Source: Deltaproteobacteria bacterium (GTDB lineage Bacteria > Desulfobacterota > Desulfomonilia > UBA1062). From it: DNA of 36,108 nt. The notes beneath the pieces are model-generated. The model saw nothing but the letters and a program-made list of their open reading frames with translations, did not search any database and had not been told where the DNA came from. Shown here one piece after another: positions 27,722 to 35,498 of the stretch (position 1 is its first letter; each line of letters starts with the position of its first letter). The translations under genes were made by a program, and so were the position numbers. The stretch spans positions 1 through 36,108 of the forward strand of contig JAKPQL010000145.1 of the NCBI GenBank assembly GCA_029547045.1. The letters run 5' to 3'.

Positions 27722-28490
27722 GGGAGGGCTCGCTTTCGATGTAGGCGTATGCGCTGTGGTTGTGGATGCTCTCGATGTTCTCCGCCTCCACCGAGAACCA
27801 GGAGAACTCGCTGTGCTCACTCAGCAGCGCCGCAGCCTGCCTCACCACGTCCTCCACGAACTTGGGGTTGGCGTAGGCTGCCTCGGTGACGTATTTCTCG
27901 TCGGGCCGCTTGAGCACCGGGTAGACCGGGCTGGACCCGCACTGCTCGATGAGCTCGATGAGATCCTCTATCCAGAAGAACCGCTCGTAGCGGACCTTCA
28001 CTGACACGATTCCCCGCTGGTTGTGGGCCCCGTACTCGCTGATCTCCCTGGAGCACGGGCACAGGGTCTGCACCGGCACCTGCACGCCCACCGTGAACTC
28101 CCGCCGGGAACCCACCATGCCCATGAGGGTGCAGCGGTACTCCATGAGGCCCACGGCGCCCGTGACCGGGGCCTGCTTCTCCATGAAGTAGGGGAACTCG
28201 ATCTCCATGTGGGCGTTCTTGGCCTCCAGGGTCCGCTTGATCTCGTTGAGGATGTGCTCGAAGTTCTTGATGTGGATCTCTTCTTTGTACTCGTTGAGGA
28301 CCTCGATGAACCTGCTCATGTGGGTGCCCTTGAACTCGCGGGGCAGGTCCACGTACAGGTTGATGGAGGCCACGGTGTGCTGGGTGCCCCGCTTCCGGTC
28401 CGAGACCACGATGGGGTAGCTGATGCCCTTGACCCCCACCTTCTCGATGGACAGGGGGTTGTCGGGCCTGAGCTTCTGCACGTCCTTCAT
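27711..28490 (-). CDS. folE2: GTP cyclohydrolase FolE2
   Basis: The type IB GTP cyclohydrolase, which opens GTP to 7,8-dihydroneopterin triphosphate and needs no zinc-specific site. At 259 residues it is of normal length. Diagnostic features are VGVKGISYPIVV at the N-terminus, TQHTVASINLYVDLP, KGTHMSRFIEVL, and the catalytic region VQTLCPCSREISEYGAHNQR with Cys144, Cys146 and His156. It sits seven bases after the QueD gene stop; together they give the first two steps to queuosine (or to other pterins). Confidence 0.95.
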   Translation of the reverse strand: MKDVQKLRPDNPLSIEKVGVKGISYPIVVSDRKRGTQHTVASINLYVDLPREFKGTHMSRFIEVLNEYKEEIHIKNFEHILNEIKRTLEAKNAHMEIEFPYFMEKQAPVTGAVGLMEYRCTLMGMVGSRREFTVGVQVPVQTLCPCSREISEYGAHNQRGIVSVKVRYERFFWIEDLIELIEQCGSSPVYPVLKRPDEKYVTEAAYANPKFVEDVVRQAAALLSEHSEFSWFSVEAENIESIHNHSAYAYIESEPSHGR

Positions 28491-28497
28491 GGCGGTC

Positions 28498-28863
28498 CTA
28501 TGGGGTGTAGGTCACGCAGCAGGCGTCGTTCTCCCACACGGTGACCTCGCTGATCCGCGCCTCCCCCTGCATGGACCCAGACAGGGTCTCGTAGATGTGC
28601 CGGGCGATGTTCTCCGCGGAGGGATTCACGGTCCGAAACGGCTCCAGGTCGTTCAGGTACGCGTGGTCCAGGGTATCCAGGACCCCCTTCAGGCGTCCCT
28701 TGAGGTCGCGGAAGTCCATGACGATGCCCACCTCATCCAGCCCGGGCGCCTCCACGGCGAGCTCCACCCTGTAGTTGTGGCCGTGGAGCCGCTCGCAGTC
28801 GCCCTGATATCCCCTGAGGCTGTGGGCAGCGCTGAAGCTCTGAACAACCTTTGCCCTGAACAT
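28498..28863 (-). CDS. queD: QueD/6-pyruvoyl-tetrahydropterin synthase family protein
   Basis: A 121-residue member of the 6-pyruvoyl-tetrahydropterin synthase/QueD family; in most bacteria it makes 6-carboxy-5,6,7,8-tetrahydropterin for preQ0. The zinc ligands are His14 (FSAAHSL) and His27 and His29 (LHGHNY), with catalytic Cys23 in GDCERLHGH; NPSAENIARHIYE and the closing VTVWENDACCVTY are typical. The ATG at 28863 gives the normal N-terminus; a longer frame from 28923 is discounted. It heads the queD-folE2-AIR synthase operon. No ribosome-binding site is visible. queC and queE are not in the window. Confidence 0.9.
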   Translation of the reverse strand: MFRAKVVQSFSAAHSLRGYQGDCERLHGHNYRVELAVEAPGLDEVGIVMDFRDLKGRLKGVLDTLDHAYLNDLEPFRTVNPSAENIARHIYETLSGSMQGEARISEVTVWENDACCVTYTP

Positions 28864-28939
28864 GGCACGACCATAATACAACCCTTGCCTGTCTGCAAGA
28901 CTCACCTTGGGAGTGCCGGGCACACCCGGGCGAATGCCC

Positions 28940-28966
28940 TTGTAAGAGGGCCGGATTTGGTATATC
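28940..28966 (+). promoter_or_regulatory. Candidate promoter for phoH-ybeY
   Basis: An extended -10 TGG-TATATC (28958-28966) with TTGTAA (28940-28945) 15 bp upstream. The spacer is short, but extended -10 promoters tolerate that. The leader would be about 35 bases and contains AGGAGGG plus a small GGGCC/GGCCC hairpin close to the start codon. Confidence 0.4.
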
Positions 28967-29009
28967 CGTACATCATCCAGGAGGGAAAGGGCCTGAAGGG
29001 CCCACAGAC

Positions 29010-29954
29010 ATGCCGACCATCGAATTCGCAGACACGCACATCCTGAGACAGCTTGCGGGCGACAGCTGCTCCCACCTGAAGATCCTAGAGGAATCCACCA
29101 ATGCCCGGTGCTCGCTCAAGGGAAACACCATCGAGATCTCGGGCGAGAGCTACGACGTGGAACTCGCCGAGCACGCGCTGAAGGACCTCTACCGGATCAT
29201 CAAGTCCGGGTTCCCCGTGTACCCTGACGACGTGTGGTACGCGGTGCGCATGATCGCCAAGGACAGGAACGTTGATCTCGAGGACGTGTTCAAGGACAGC
29301 ATCTACATCTCGTCCACCAAGAAGATCATCGTTCCCAAGAGCCTCCAGCAGAAGCGCTACATCGACGCCATGCGCACAGACGACATCCTCTTCGGCATCG
29401 GGCCCGCGGGCACGGGCAAGACCTACCTGGCCCTGGCCATGGGCGTGCACTACCTGCTCAAGAAGAAGGTGGAGCGCATCGTGCTCACCAGGCCCGCCGT
29501 GGAGGCGGGGGAACGCCTCGGTTTCCTGCCGGGGGACCTGCAGGACAAGGTGAACCCCTACCTGCGGCCGCTCTACGACGCCCTGTACGACATGCTGGAG
29601 CGCGACCACGTCCTGCGGCTCATGGCCCGGGACCACATCGAGATCGCGCCGTTGGCCTTCATGCGGGGCCGCACCCTGAACGACGCCTTCATCATCCTGG
29701 ACGAGGCGCAGAACACCACCTCGGAGCAGATGAAGATGTTCCTCACCCGGCTCGGGTTTAACTCCAAGGCCGTCATCACCGGCGACATCACCCAGATCGA
29801 CCTGCCCCAGGGGGTGAGGTCGGGCCTGGTGGAGGCCTCCCAGATACTCAAGGGCATCGACGAGCTCGGCTTCGTGTACTTCAGCGAGGACGACGTGGTA
29901 CGCCACAAGCTGGTGGCCAGGATCATCCGGGCCTACGAGAGGGGCGGCAGATGA
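29010..29954 (+). CDS. PhoH-like ATPase (YbeZ type)
   Basis: A 314-residue cytoplasmic ATPase. An N-terminal KH-like RNA-binding part (about residues 5-70, with [15 protein letters not shown]) leads to a P-loop domain with GPAGTGKT at 131-138, [20 protein letters not shown], the Walker [12 protein letters not shown] and [17 protein letters not shown]. YbeZ proteins work with the YbeY ribonuclease in ribosome quality control and RNA processing, and the ybeY gene follows here with a four-base overlap (ATGA). The ATG at 29010 lacks a close strong ribosome-binding site, but no other start fits the N-terminus. Confidence 0.93.
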   Translation: MPTIEFADTHILRQLAGDSCSHLKILEESTNARCSLKGNTIEISGESYDVELAEHALKDLYRIIKSGFPVYPDDVWYAVRMIAKDRNVDLEDVFKDSIYISSTKKIIVPKSLQQKRYIDAMRTDDILFGIGPAGTGKTYLALAMGVHYLLKKKVERIVLTRPAVEAGERLGFLPGDLQDKVNPYLRPLYDALYDMLERDHVLRLMARDHIEIAPLAFMRGRTLNDAFIILDEAQNTTSEQMKMFLTRLGFNSKAVITGDITQIDLPQGVRSGLVEASQILKGIDELGFVYFSEDDVVRHKLVARIIRAYERGGR

Positions 29955-30397
29955 ACGTCATCGACATCATGAACGAGCAGCAGGTTGTTGATGTTGACAC
30001 CGATCTGGTGGGGCAGTGGACCGTGAGGATCCTCGGCATCCTCGGCAGGACCGACGCCGAGCTCTGCGTGGTCATCGTGGACGACGGGGCCATACGGGAG
30101 CTGAACCGGGAGTACCTGGGCCGCGACCGGCCCACCAACGTGATCTCCTTCCCCCAGCAGGAGGGCGAAGGTCTCGGCGGCGACCACCTGGGCGACGTGG
30201 TGATCTCGCTGGAGCGGGCCGCCGCGGAGGCGGCCGATGCGGGCATCCAGCCCACGGAGCGCCTCAGGCAGCTCCTCGTGCACGGGATCTGCCACCTGTG
30301 CGGCTACAACCACGAGGACGTGCCCGAGGAGACGGCCCGGGTGATGGAGGAGGAGGAGCGGCGGATCCTGGCGCTCCTCGACGAGGAGGCGGAGTAG
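29951..30397 (+). CDS. ybeY: Endoribonuclease YbeY
   Basis: A 148-residue single-domain metallo-RNase acting in 16S rRNA 3'-end maturation and ribosome quality control. The zinc motif is HGICHLCGYNHE with His111, His115 and His121; the usual Asp before the last His is Asn here, a minor variation. RDRPTNVISFPQQ and GDHLGDVVISLERA are the conserved upstream segments. The start overlaps the phoH stop (ATGA). Confidence 0.95.
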   Translation: MNVIDIMNEQQVVDVDTDLVGQWTVRILGILGRTDAELCVVIVDDGAIRELNREYLGRDRPTNVISFPQQEGEGLGGDHLGDVVISLERAAAEAADAGIQPTERLRQLLVHGICHLCGYNHEDVPEETARVMEEEERRILALLDEEAE

Positions 30398-30450
30398 GGA
30401 CGCTCCTGCGGGAACGAACCCTGCACTCGAATTGCTGCTGATGCGATAAA

Positions 30451-30468
30451 ATATTGTAATAACAATAT
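30451..30468. repeat. AT-rich palindrome upstream of the tRNA promoter
   Basis: ATATTGT (30451-30457) and ACAATAT (30462-30468) flank AATA, inside a 30-base AT-rich island in an otherwise GC-rich region. It lies about 33 bp ahead of the tRNA -35 element and could be an upstream activating or protein-binding site, or a weak terminator hairpin for ybeY. Confidence 0.5.
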
Positions 30469-30500
30469 GATACAGGTTTCCAAGCCTGCGGAAAAAGTGC

Positions 30501-30529
30501 TTGCCATGCCCCAGACCCTCTGCTATAAG
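30501..30529 (+). promoter_or_regulatory. Strong sigma-70 promoter of the tRNA operon
   Basis: TTGCCA (30501-30506), a 17-bp spacer and TATAAG (30524-30529) with TGC just before it as an extended -10. A GC-rich discriminator (GCACGCC) follows, as in stringently controlled stable-RNA promoters. Initiation near 30536 would leave only about three bases before the first tRNA. Confidence 0.8.
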
Positions 30530-30538
30530 GCACGCCTA

Positions 30539-30617
<79 letters not shown>

Positions 30618-30633
30618 GCAGGCTGCGATGTGG

Positions 30634-30710
<77 letters not shown>

Positions 30711-30720
30711 GAGCATATAT

Positions 30721-30797
30721 GGTGAGTGTAGCTCAGATGGTAGAGCGCAGGATTGTGGCTCCTGTGGCCGAGGGTTCGATCCCCTTCACTCACCCCA
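30721..30797 (+). tRNA. tRNA-His (GTG)
   Basis: Anticodon loop TTGTGGC gives GTG in a CAGGA/TCCTG stem. The acceptor GTGAGTG pairs with CACTCAC, and the extra 5' G at 30721 faces C73 at 30794, the histidine identity feature. CCA is encoded. Confidence 0.97.
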
Positions 30798-30811
30798 TTC
30801 ACGAATGGAAT

Positions 30812-30888
30812 GCGCCCGTAGCTCAGGTGGATAGAGCGTCGGACTTCGAATCCGCAGGTCGGGCGTTCGAGTCGCCCCGGGCGTACCA
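30812..30888 (+). tRNA. tRNA-Arg (TCG)
   Basis: Anticodon loop CTTCGAA gives TCG. Acceptor GCGCCCG pairs with CGGGCGT (terminal G-U), T-arm GGGCG-TTCGAGT-CGCCC, and encoded ACCA. The anticodon stem TCGGA/TCCGC has a T-C mismatch at its outer pair (27-43), the only flaw. Confidence 0.95.
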
Positions 30889-30905
30889 GATAGACAGGAA
30901 GGTAT

Positions 30906-30981
30906 GGACCATTAGCTCAACTGGTAGAGCAACTGACTCTTAATCAGTAGGTCCCAGGTTCGAGCCCTGGATGGTCCACCA
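30906..30981 (+). tRNA. tRNA-Lys (CTT)
   Basis: Acceptor GGACCAT pairs with ATGGTCC, anticodon loop CTCTTAA gives CTT in an ACTGA/TCAGT stem, T-arm CCAGG-TTCGAGC-CCTGG, and encoded ACCA. Last gene of the tRNA operon, two bases before the terminator stem. Confidence 0.97.
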
Positions 30982-30983
30982 CG

Positions 30984-31019
30984 AAAATCCGAGGAGCTGA
31001 AGGCTCCTCGGATTTTTTT
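30984..31019 (+). terminator. Intrinsic terminator of the tRNA operon, possibly bidirectional
   Basis: ATCCGAGGAGC and GCTCCTCGGAT pair perfectly around loop TGAAG, flanked by A4 on the left and T7 on the right. On the plus strand it ends the tRNA transcript; the A-run makes a weaker terminator for the convergent YvcK-family gene. Confidence 0.93.
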
Positions 31020-31078
31020 ATCCACTGGTGACGCGGGGCACGGTTCCCCCTGTGGCGCTGCGCGGGGCAGGAAGCCGC

Positions 31079-32065
31079 TCACAGCTCGCAGATGATCTCG
31101 GCGAGCCTGGCGGCGTTGTGGCGGATGAACGAGCGCTGGAGCGTGTCCCCGGCCTTTTTCCGGTAGATCTTCCGGTCTATGAGGTCTTCCCCGATGAAGC
31201 GCACCCCCTCTTCGCCGGCAAGGTCGCCCGGTTCCACGGGGTGCTGGTTCTGCGCGTTGTATGCATGGAAGAGCTCCCTGTTCGGGACGGCGGTGTTGTA
31301 GATGACGCAGTCGATCCTCCTGGGGTGCATGTACCCGGCGAGGATCCTCTGGTGGTCCACCACGGTGAGGCGGTCGGTGTGCCCGTGGGTGGACATGATG
31401 TTGGCCACGTGGATGATCTGCGCCTGCGACTGGAGCAGGGCCTCCTTCATGCCCTGCACGAGGAAGTTGGGGATGATGCTGGTGTACAGGTCCCCCGGGT
31501 TGAGGACGATGGTGTCGGCTTCCAGGATGGCCTTCCTGGCCCGGGGATTGATCTCGACCTTCGGGACCAGTTCCAGGCGGAACGGGCGGTGGGACAGGGA
31601 CGTCTTGTTGATGGTGTCCTGCCCGAGGATTTTCTCCCCGCTCTCGAACGAGGCGCACAGCGTGGCCTGCTGGAGGGTGACCGGGATGACGCCGTGGGTG
31701 ATGTTCATCAGCGCGCTCAGGGCATCTATGGCCCTCGCCATGCTGCCGGTGTTCTTCTCCAGTGCGGACAGGATGATGTTCCCCAGGCTGTGCCCGGAGA
31801 GGAACCCCTCGGAGAAGCGGTATTCGAGCACTTCCCTGAGCGGGTGGTCGGGTTCGGACAGGGCTGCCAGGCACTGTCTGACATCGCCAGGCGGCAGGAC
31901 GTTCAGGTCCTTCCGCAGGACCCCCGTGGATCCGCCGTCGTCGAACATGCCGACAATGGCGGAGATGTCCACAGGGAATGATTTCAGGCCCGAAAGAACG
32001 ACAAAGCTGCCTGTCCCGCCGCCGATGGTAACGATTTTTCTCTTCGAACCGGATCGTGTGCTCAT
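31079..32065 (-). CDS. YvcK/CofD-family protein (gluconeogenesis factor)
   Basis: A 328-residue Rossmann-like protein of the YvcK group, which in Bacillus is needed for growth on gluconeogenic carbon sources and for cell-wall synthesis and binds UDP-sugars; true CofD transfers lactyl-phosphate to F420 precursors. Motifs: IVTIGGGTGSFVVLSGLK, MFDDGGSTGVLRKDL, LPPGDVRQCLAALSE, SGHSLGNIILSAL, and IVLNPGDLYTSIIPNFLVQG. The ATG (32065) overlaps the stop of a 16-codon upstream ORF and has no ribosome-binding site of its own, so translation is probably coupled. Enzyme activity is uncertain. Confidence 0.88.
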   Translation of the reverse strand: MSTRSGSKRKIVTIGGGTGSFVVLSGLKSFPVDISAIVGMFDDGGSTGVLRKDLNVLPPGDVRQCLAALSEPDHPLREVLEYRFSEGFLSGHSLGNIILSALEKNTGSMARAIDALSALMNITHGVIPVTLQQATLCASFESGEKILGQDTINKTSLSHRPFRLELVPKVEINPRARKAILEADTIVLNPGDLYTSIIPNFLVQGMKEALLQSQAQIIHVANIMSTHGHTDRLTVVDHQRILAGYMHPRRIDCVIYNTAVPNRELFHAYNAQNQHPVEPGDLAGEEGVRFIGEDLIDRKIYRKKAGDTLQRSFIRHNAARLAEIICEL

Positions 32066-32112
32066 TCGACGGTTTCGGTCCAGTGCCCTGCGATGTCTGC
32101 GGGAGAATCCAT
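32062..32112 (-). CDS. 16-codon upstream ORF coupled to YvcK-family gene
   Basis: An ATG at 32112 behind AGGAGAAAG reads MDSPADIAGHWTETVE and stops at TGA 32064-32062, overlapping the YvcK-family ATG by the classic ATGA. An in-frame ATG four codons earlier is an alternative start. With the promoter at 32144-32172 it would be the first frame translated on this mRNA. It is probably a leader peptide that delivers ribosomes to the main gene. Confidence 0.5.
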   Translation of the reverse strand: MDSPADIAGHWTETVE

Positions 32113-32143
32113 CTTTCTCCTCATACCCCTGTGTAATGCCAGG

Positions 32144-32172
32144 ATCTTATATTCCCGGCAAGATGACGTCAA
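32144..32172 (-). promoter_or_regulatory. Promoter for the leader ORF and YvcK-family gene
   Basis: Minus strand TTGACG (32172-32167), a 17-bp spacer and TAAGAT (32149-32144): 5/6 and 4/6 matches. Initiation near 32137 leaves about 25 bases before the leader-ORF ATG. Confidence 0.6.
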
Positions 32173-32332
32173 CACCGTTTCAGGGAAAGTCGCCGGTCTC
32201 GTGTCATCTTGTCCGGTGACCCGGGTGCCTGCGAAGGATTTCGCGCTTGCCTCGGCACGAGGAGGGATAGTATGCATGTGTTTCTCATATTCATGAGCCC
32301 GGCATTCCGGAACCGGGCGCGGGGAGGAACGC

Positions 32333-33613
32333 ATGCGGGTACTGGTGGTAGGCTCGGGCGGCAGGGAGCACGCGCTGTGCTGGAAGATCGGCCAGAGCCC
32401 TCTGGTGGGCGAGGTCTTCTGCGCGCCGGGGAACGGCGGCATCGCGAAGGACGCGGTGTGCATCGACATCGGCACGGACGACATCGCGGGCCTGCTCCGC
32501 TTTGCACGCGACAACTCCTTTGACCTCACCGTGGTGGGTCCCGAGGCGCCGCTGGCTTCCGGCATCGTGGACGCCTTCAAGGCCGAGGGCCTGTCCGTGT
32601 TCGGGCCGGACAGGGCGGGCGCCATGCTGGAGGGATCCAAGGCCTTTGCCAAGGCGGTGATGAAGGCCTGCTCCATCCCCACGGCCGGCTTCGAGGTGTT
32701 CACCGACGCGGATGCCGCAAAGGCCTACATAGCGAACGCGGCCGGCGGCGTGGTGGTCAAGGCCGACGGTCTGGCAGCGGGCAAGGGCGTGCTCGTGTGC
32801 ACCTCAAGGGAAGAGGCGCTCGAGGCCATCGACGAGGTCATGGTGAAAAAAACCTTCGGCGCCGCAGGCGACAAGGTGGTGGTGGAGGAGCTCCTGGCAG
32901 GTGAGGAGGCTTCCTTCATCGCGGTGTGCGACGGCGAGAACGTGCTGCCCTTCGCGTCGTCCCAGGACCACAAGCGGGTCTTCGATCACGACGAGGGCCC
33001 CAACACCGGTGGCATGGGGGCATACTCGCCCGCTCCCGTGGTGGACAAGGCCATGGCCGGCCAGGTCATGGAGCGGGTGCTGAACCCCCTGGTGCACGGC
33101 CTGAAAAAGCAGGGCATCATCTATAAGGGAATAATCTATGCGGGGCTCATGATCACGGAGGCGGGCCCGTCCGTGCTCGAGTTCAACGTGCGCATGGGCG
33201 ACCCCGAGACCCAGCCGCTCCTCATGCGGTGCGCGGGGGACATCGTGCCCGTGCTGCTGGAGACGGCGAACGGCGGGAGCATCCGGGACCTCTCCCTCGA
33301 CTCGGTCGCAAGCCCGGCCGTGTGCGTGGTCATGGCCTCCGGCGGGTACCCGGGCCCCATCGAGAAGGGCAGGGTGATCAGAGGCATCGCGGAGGCGGAC
33401 GCCCTGGAAGGCGTCAAGGTGTTCCACGCCGGAACGAGGCTTCAGGGAAGCGACTTCGTCACCGCAGGCGGCAGGGTGCTGGGCGTCACCGCAGTGGCCG
33501 GCGGCCTGAAGCAGGCCATCGACCAGGCCTACAAAGCGGTCTCGCTCATCTCCTTCGAGGGCGCGCACTACAGGAAAGACATCGGCCACAGGGCCTTGAA
33601 GAGGTTGTCATGA
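32333..33613 (+). CDS. purD: Phosphoribosylamine-glycine ligase
   Basis: GAR synthetase, the second step of purine synthesis, joining glycine to phosphoribosylamine with ATP. The 426-residue ATP-grasp protein has MRVLVVGSGGREHALCWKI at the N-terminus, GPEAPLASGIVDAF, VVKADGLAAGKGVLV, SSQDHKRVFDHDEGPNTGGM and FNVRMGDPETQPLLMR. The ATG follows GGGGAGGAA. Two short inverted repeats (32284-32297 and GCCCGG/CCGGGC at 32297-32318) lie in the leader just ahead of the ribosome-binding site. The stop overlaps the purE ATG. Confidence 0.97.
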   Translation: MRVLVVGSGGREHALCWKIGQSPLVGEVFCAPGNGGIAKDAVCIDIGTDDIAGLLRFARDNSFDLTVVGPEAPLASGIVDAFKAEGLSVFGPDRAGAMLEGSKAFAKAVMKACSIPTAGFEVFTDADAAKAYIANAAGGVVVKADGLAAGKGVLVCTSREEALEAIDEVMVKKTFGAAGDKVVVEELLAGEEASFIAVCDGENVLPFASSQDHKRVFDHDEGPNTGGMGAYSPAPVVDKAMAGQVMERVLNPLVHGLKKQGIIYKGIIYAGLMITEAGPSVLEFNVRMGDPETQPLLMRCAGDIVPVLLETANGGSIRDLSLDSVASPAVCVVMASGGYPGPIEKGRVIRGIAEADALEGVKVFHAGTRLQGSDFVTAGGRVLGVTAVAGGLKQAIDQAYKAVSLISFEGAHYRKDIGHRALKRLS

Positions 33614-34098
33614 AAGTAGCCATTCTCATGGGAAGCAAGTCGGACCTCACCGTCATGGAGGAGGCTTCCGCCATCCTCAAGCAGTTCGGCGTGCAGCACG
33701 AGATGCGCATCATGTCCGCGCACCGGACTCCCGAGGAGGTCATGGCCTTCACGAAGGCAGCCCGCGACAACGGGTTTTCCGTGATCATCGCGGGCGCTGG
33801 CATGGCCGCGCATCTGGCAGGGGCCATCGCGGCGCACACCACGCTGCCCGTCATCGCCGTGCCCATCGCCTCGTCGCCTCTGAACGGCATGGACTCACTG
33901 CTCGCCATGGTGCAGATGCCCCCGGGCATCCCGGTGGCCACGGTGAGCATCGGCAGGCCCGGCGCGAAGAACGCAGCCCTGCTGGCCATCGAGATGCTCT
34001 CGCTCTCCAGTGAGGGCCTGCGAGGCAAGCTCGACCAGTACCGCTCCGACATGCGCAGGACCGTGCTCGAGGAAGACGCCGGCATCCGGAACGTCTGA
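33610..34098 (+). CDS. purE: N5-carboxyaminoimidazole ribonucleotide mutase
   Basis: Class I PurE, converting N5-CAIR to CAIR in purine synthesis. The 162-residue protein shows VAILMGSKSDLTVMEEA, MRIMSAHRTPEEVM, IIAGAGMAAHLAGAIAAHT and PIASSPLNGMDSLLAMVQMP, the last containing the family's PxxxxxxxGxDSLL loop. The ATG overlaps the purD stop (ATGA). purK, expected alongside class I PurE, is not in the window. Confidence 0.97.
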   Translation: MKVAILMGSKSDLTVMEEASAILKQFGVQHEMRIMSAHRTPEEVMAFTKAARDNGFSVIIAGAGMAAHLAGAIAAHTTLPVIAVPIASSPLNGMDSLLAMVQMPPGIPVATVSIGRPGAKNAALLAIEMLSLSSEGLRGKLDQYRSDMRRTVLEEDAGIRNV

Positions 34099-34101
34099 TA
34101 C

Positions 34102-34698
34102 ATGCTCGTCACTTCCGACGTCACGGCTGTCGCACGGCTCCTGCTTTCGCGGCCCGGCTGCGTGTGTGCCTACCCCACAGAGACCTTCTACGGCCTGGGC
34201 TCCCGCATCGACGACGCGGCTGCCCTGAACCGCATCATCGTTGCCAAGGGCAGGGACGCGCTCAAGGGCATGATCGTGCTGGTGACCGACATGGCCATGG
34301 CCGCAGGCCTGGCCGTGATGGACGACAGGCAGAAGGCATTCCTGGCAAGGCTCTGGCCCGCCCCGGTGAGCGCGGTGCTGCAGGCGGCCCGGGCGCTGGA
34401 CCCGCTGCTGGCACCGGATGGCAGGGTGGCGCTCCGCGTCTCGCCCCACCGCATGGCAACCGAGCTCGTGCAACAGGTGGGGCCGGTCACCTCCACCTCG
34501 GCCAACCGCACCGGCGAGCCGCCGGCAAGGACAGCGGGGGAGGCTGCAGGCCAGGACCTGGACATCGACGCCATCCTCGACGGCGGCAGGACCCCGGGCG
34601 GGAAACCCTCCACCCTCGTGGACCTCACGGTCTGGCCGCCCGTGTGCCTGCGGGAAGGGGCGGTCCCGTTCCAGGAGATCCTCGATCTCTCCTTCTGA
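34102..34698 (+). CDS. L-threonylcarbamoyladenylate synthase (TsaC/Sua5/YrdC family)
   Basis: A 198-residue YrdC-domain enzyme that forms threonylcarbamoyl-AMP from threonine, bicarbonate and ATP for the t6A modification of ANN-decoding tRNAs. Motifs: CAYPTETFYGLGSRID, IIVAKGRDALKGMIVLV, RLWPAPVSAVLQA and TSTSANRTGEPPA. The C-terminal Sua5 domain is missing, so it is the short TsaC form. It begins three bases after purE and ends 11 bases before the convergent enoyl-CoA hydratase gene. Confidence 0.93.
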   Translation: MLVTSDVTAVARLLLSRPGCVCAYPTETFYGLGSRIDDAAALNRIIVAKGRDALKGMIVLVTDMAMAAGLAVMDDRQKAFLARLWPAPVSAVLQAARALDPLLAPDGRVALRVSPHRMATELVQQVGPVTSTSANRTGEPPARTAGEAAGQDLDIDAILDGGRTPGGKPSTLVDLTVWPPVCLREGAVPFQEILDLSF

Positions 34699-34709
34699 GC
34701 CTGAGCTCG

Positions 34710-35495
34710 TCACTCTCCCCTGAACGCGGGCCTGCGCTTCTCGAGGATCGCGGCGATGCCCTCCCGGGCGTCCGCGGTGCGGCCGGCGCGCACGATTCCC
34801 AGGCGCTCCTGCTCCAGCTGGGCTTCCAGCAGACCGAGCATGGCACGGTTCAGGTTGTCCTTGGCAACGGCAAAGGCGGCAAGCGGCCCCGCGGCGAGGC
34901 GCTGCGCCCTTTTTCTGACCGTGTTCTCGAGTTCGGCATCCTCCACCACCTCGTTCACCAGGCCGATCTCATATGCCTTCTTCGCATCCATTGTGGGGTC
35001 TGAAAAGACGAGCTCGGACGCCCGGCCGAACCCGATGAGAAGCGGCACGGTGAGCCCCCAGGCGCCGTCCGGGGTGAGGCCCACCGAGGTGTAGGCCTGG
35101 CGGAACACGGCCGATGCGGCAGAGATCCGCAGGTCGCAGGCGGCTGCCAGGGACAGGCCCGCGCCCATGCAGATGCCGTTCACCATGGCGATGACGGGCT
35201 TGGCCATGCGGCGGATGCCCGAGACCAGGGGGTCGAAATCCTTGGTCATCTGGCGGGTGGCATCCCCGATGTCAGGGGCGCCCCGGAAGGCAGCCACGTC
35301 GCCGCCCGCGCAGAAGGCCTTTCCCGTGCCCGTGATGACGAGCACCTTCACGGCCGCATCGTCCCAGTTCGCCTCCAGGGCCTTCAGGAGGTCTTTCGTG
35401 AGCTGGAAGTTCAGCGTGTTCATCTCCCTGGGCCGGTTCATACGTATGACGGCAATGCCTTCGGACTGTTCGAGCAGCACGGTCTCGAGTTCCAT
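34710..35495 (-). CDS. Enoyl-CoA hydratase/isomerase family protein
   Basis: A 261-residue crotonase-fold enzyme acting on acyl-CoA. The oxyanion-hole segments are GTGKAFCAGGDVAAFRG and NGICMGAGLSLAAACDLRI. At the position of the second hydratase Glu the sequence is SVGLTPDGAWGLTVP, with Asp as in PaaG-type isomerases, so isomerase or ring-expansion activity is more likely than simple hydration. The ATG at 35495 is preceded on its strand by ten consecutive G residues (35508-35499), which serve as the only ribosome-binding site. It has no beta-oxidation partner nearby. Confidence 0.9.
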   Translation of the reverse strand: MELETVLLEQSEGIAVIRMNRPREMNTLNFQLTKDLLKALEANWDDAAVKVLVITGTGKAFCAGGDVAAFRGAPDIGDATRQMTKDFDPLVSGIRRMAKPVIAMVNGICMGAGLSLAAACDLRISAASAVFRQAYTSVGLTPDGAWGLTVPLLIGFGRASELVFSDPTMDAKKAYEIGLVNEVVEDAELENTVRKRAQRLAAGPLAAFAVAKDNLNRAMLGLLEAQLEQERLGIVRAGRTADAREGIAAILEKRRPAFRGE

Positions 35496-35498
35496 GGA

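Noticed and set aside
30912..31874. 320-codon minus-strand frame containing ARTWDLLIKSQLLYQL
   Set aside because: It is out of frame with the YvcK-family gene and runs into the antisense of tRNA-Lys; no independent coding support.
32272..32523. Plus-strand frame behind GAGGAGGG overlapping the start of purD out of frame
   Set aside because: Good ribosome-binding site, but the frame has Arg/Gly-rich shadow composition inside purD and no start or overlap logic.
32113..32703. Upstream part of a 213-codon minus-strand frame opposite purD
   Set aside because: Antisense to purD; only its last 16-20 codons, with their own ribosome-binding site and promoter, look real and are reported separately.
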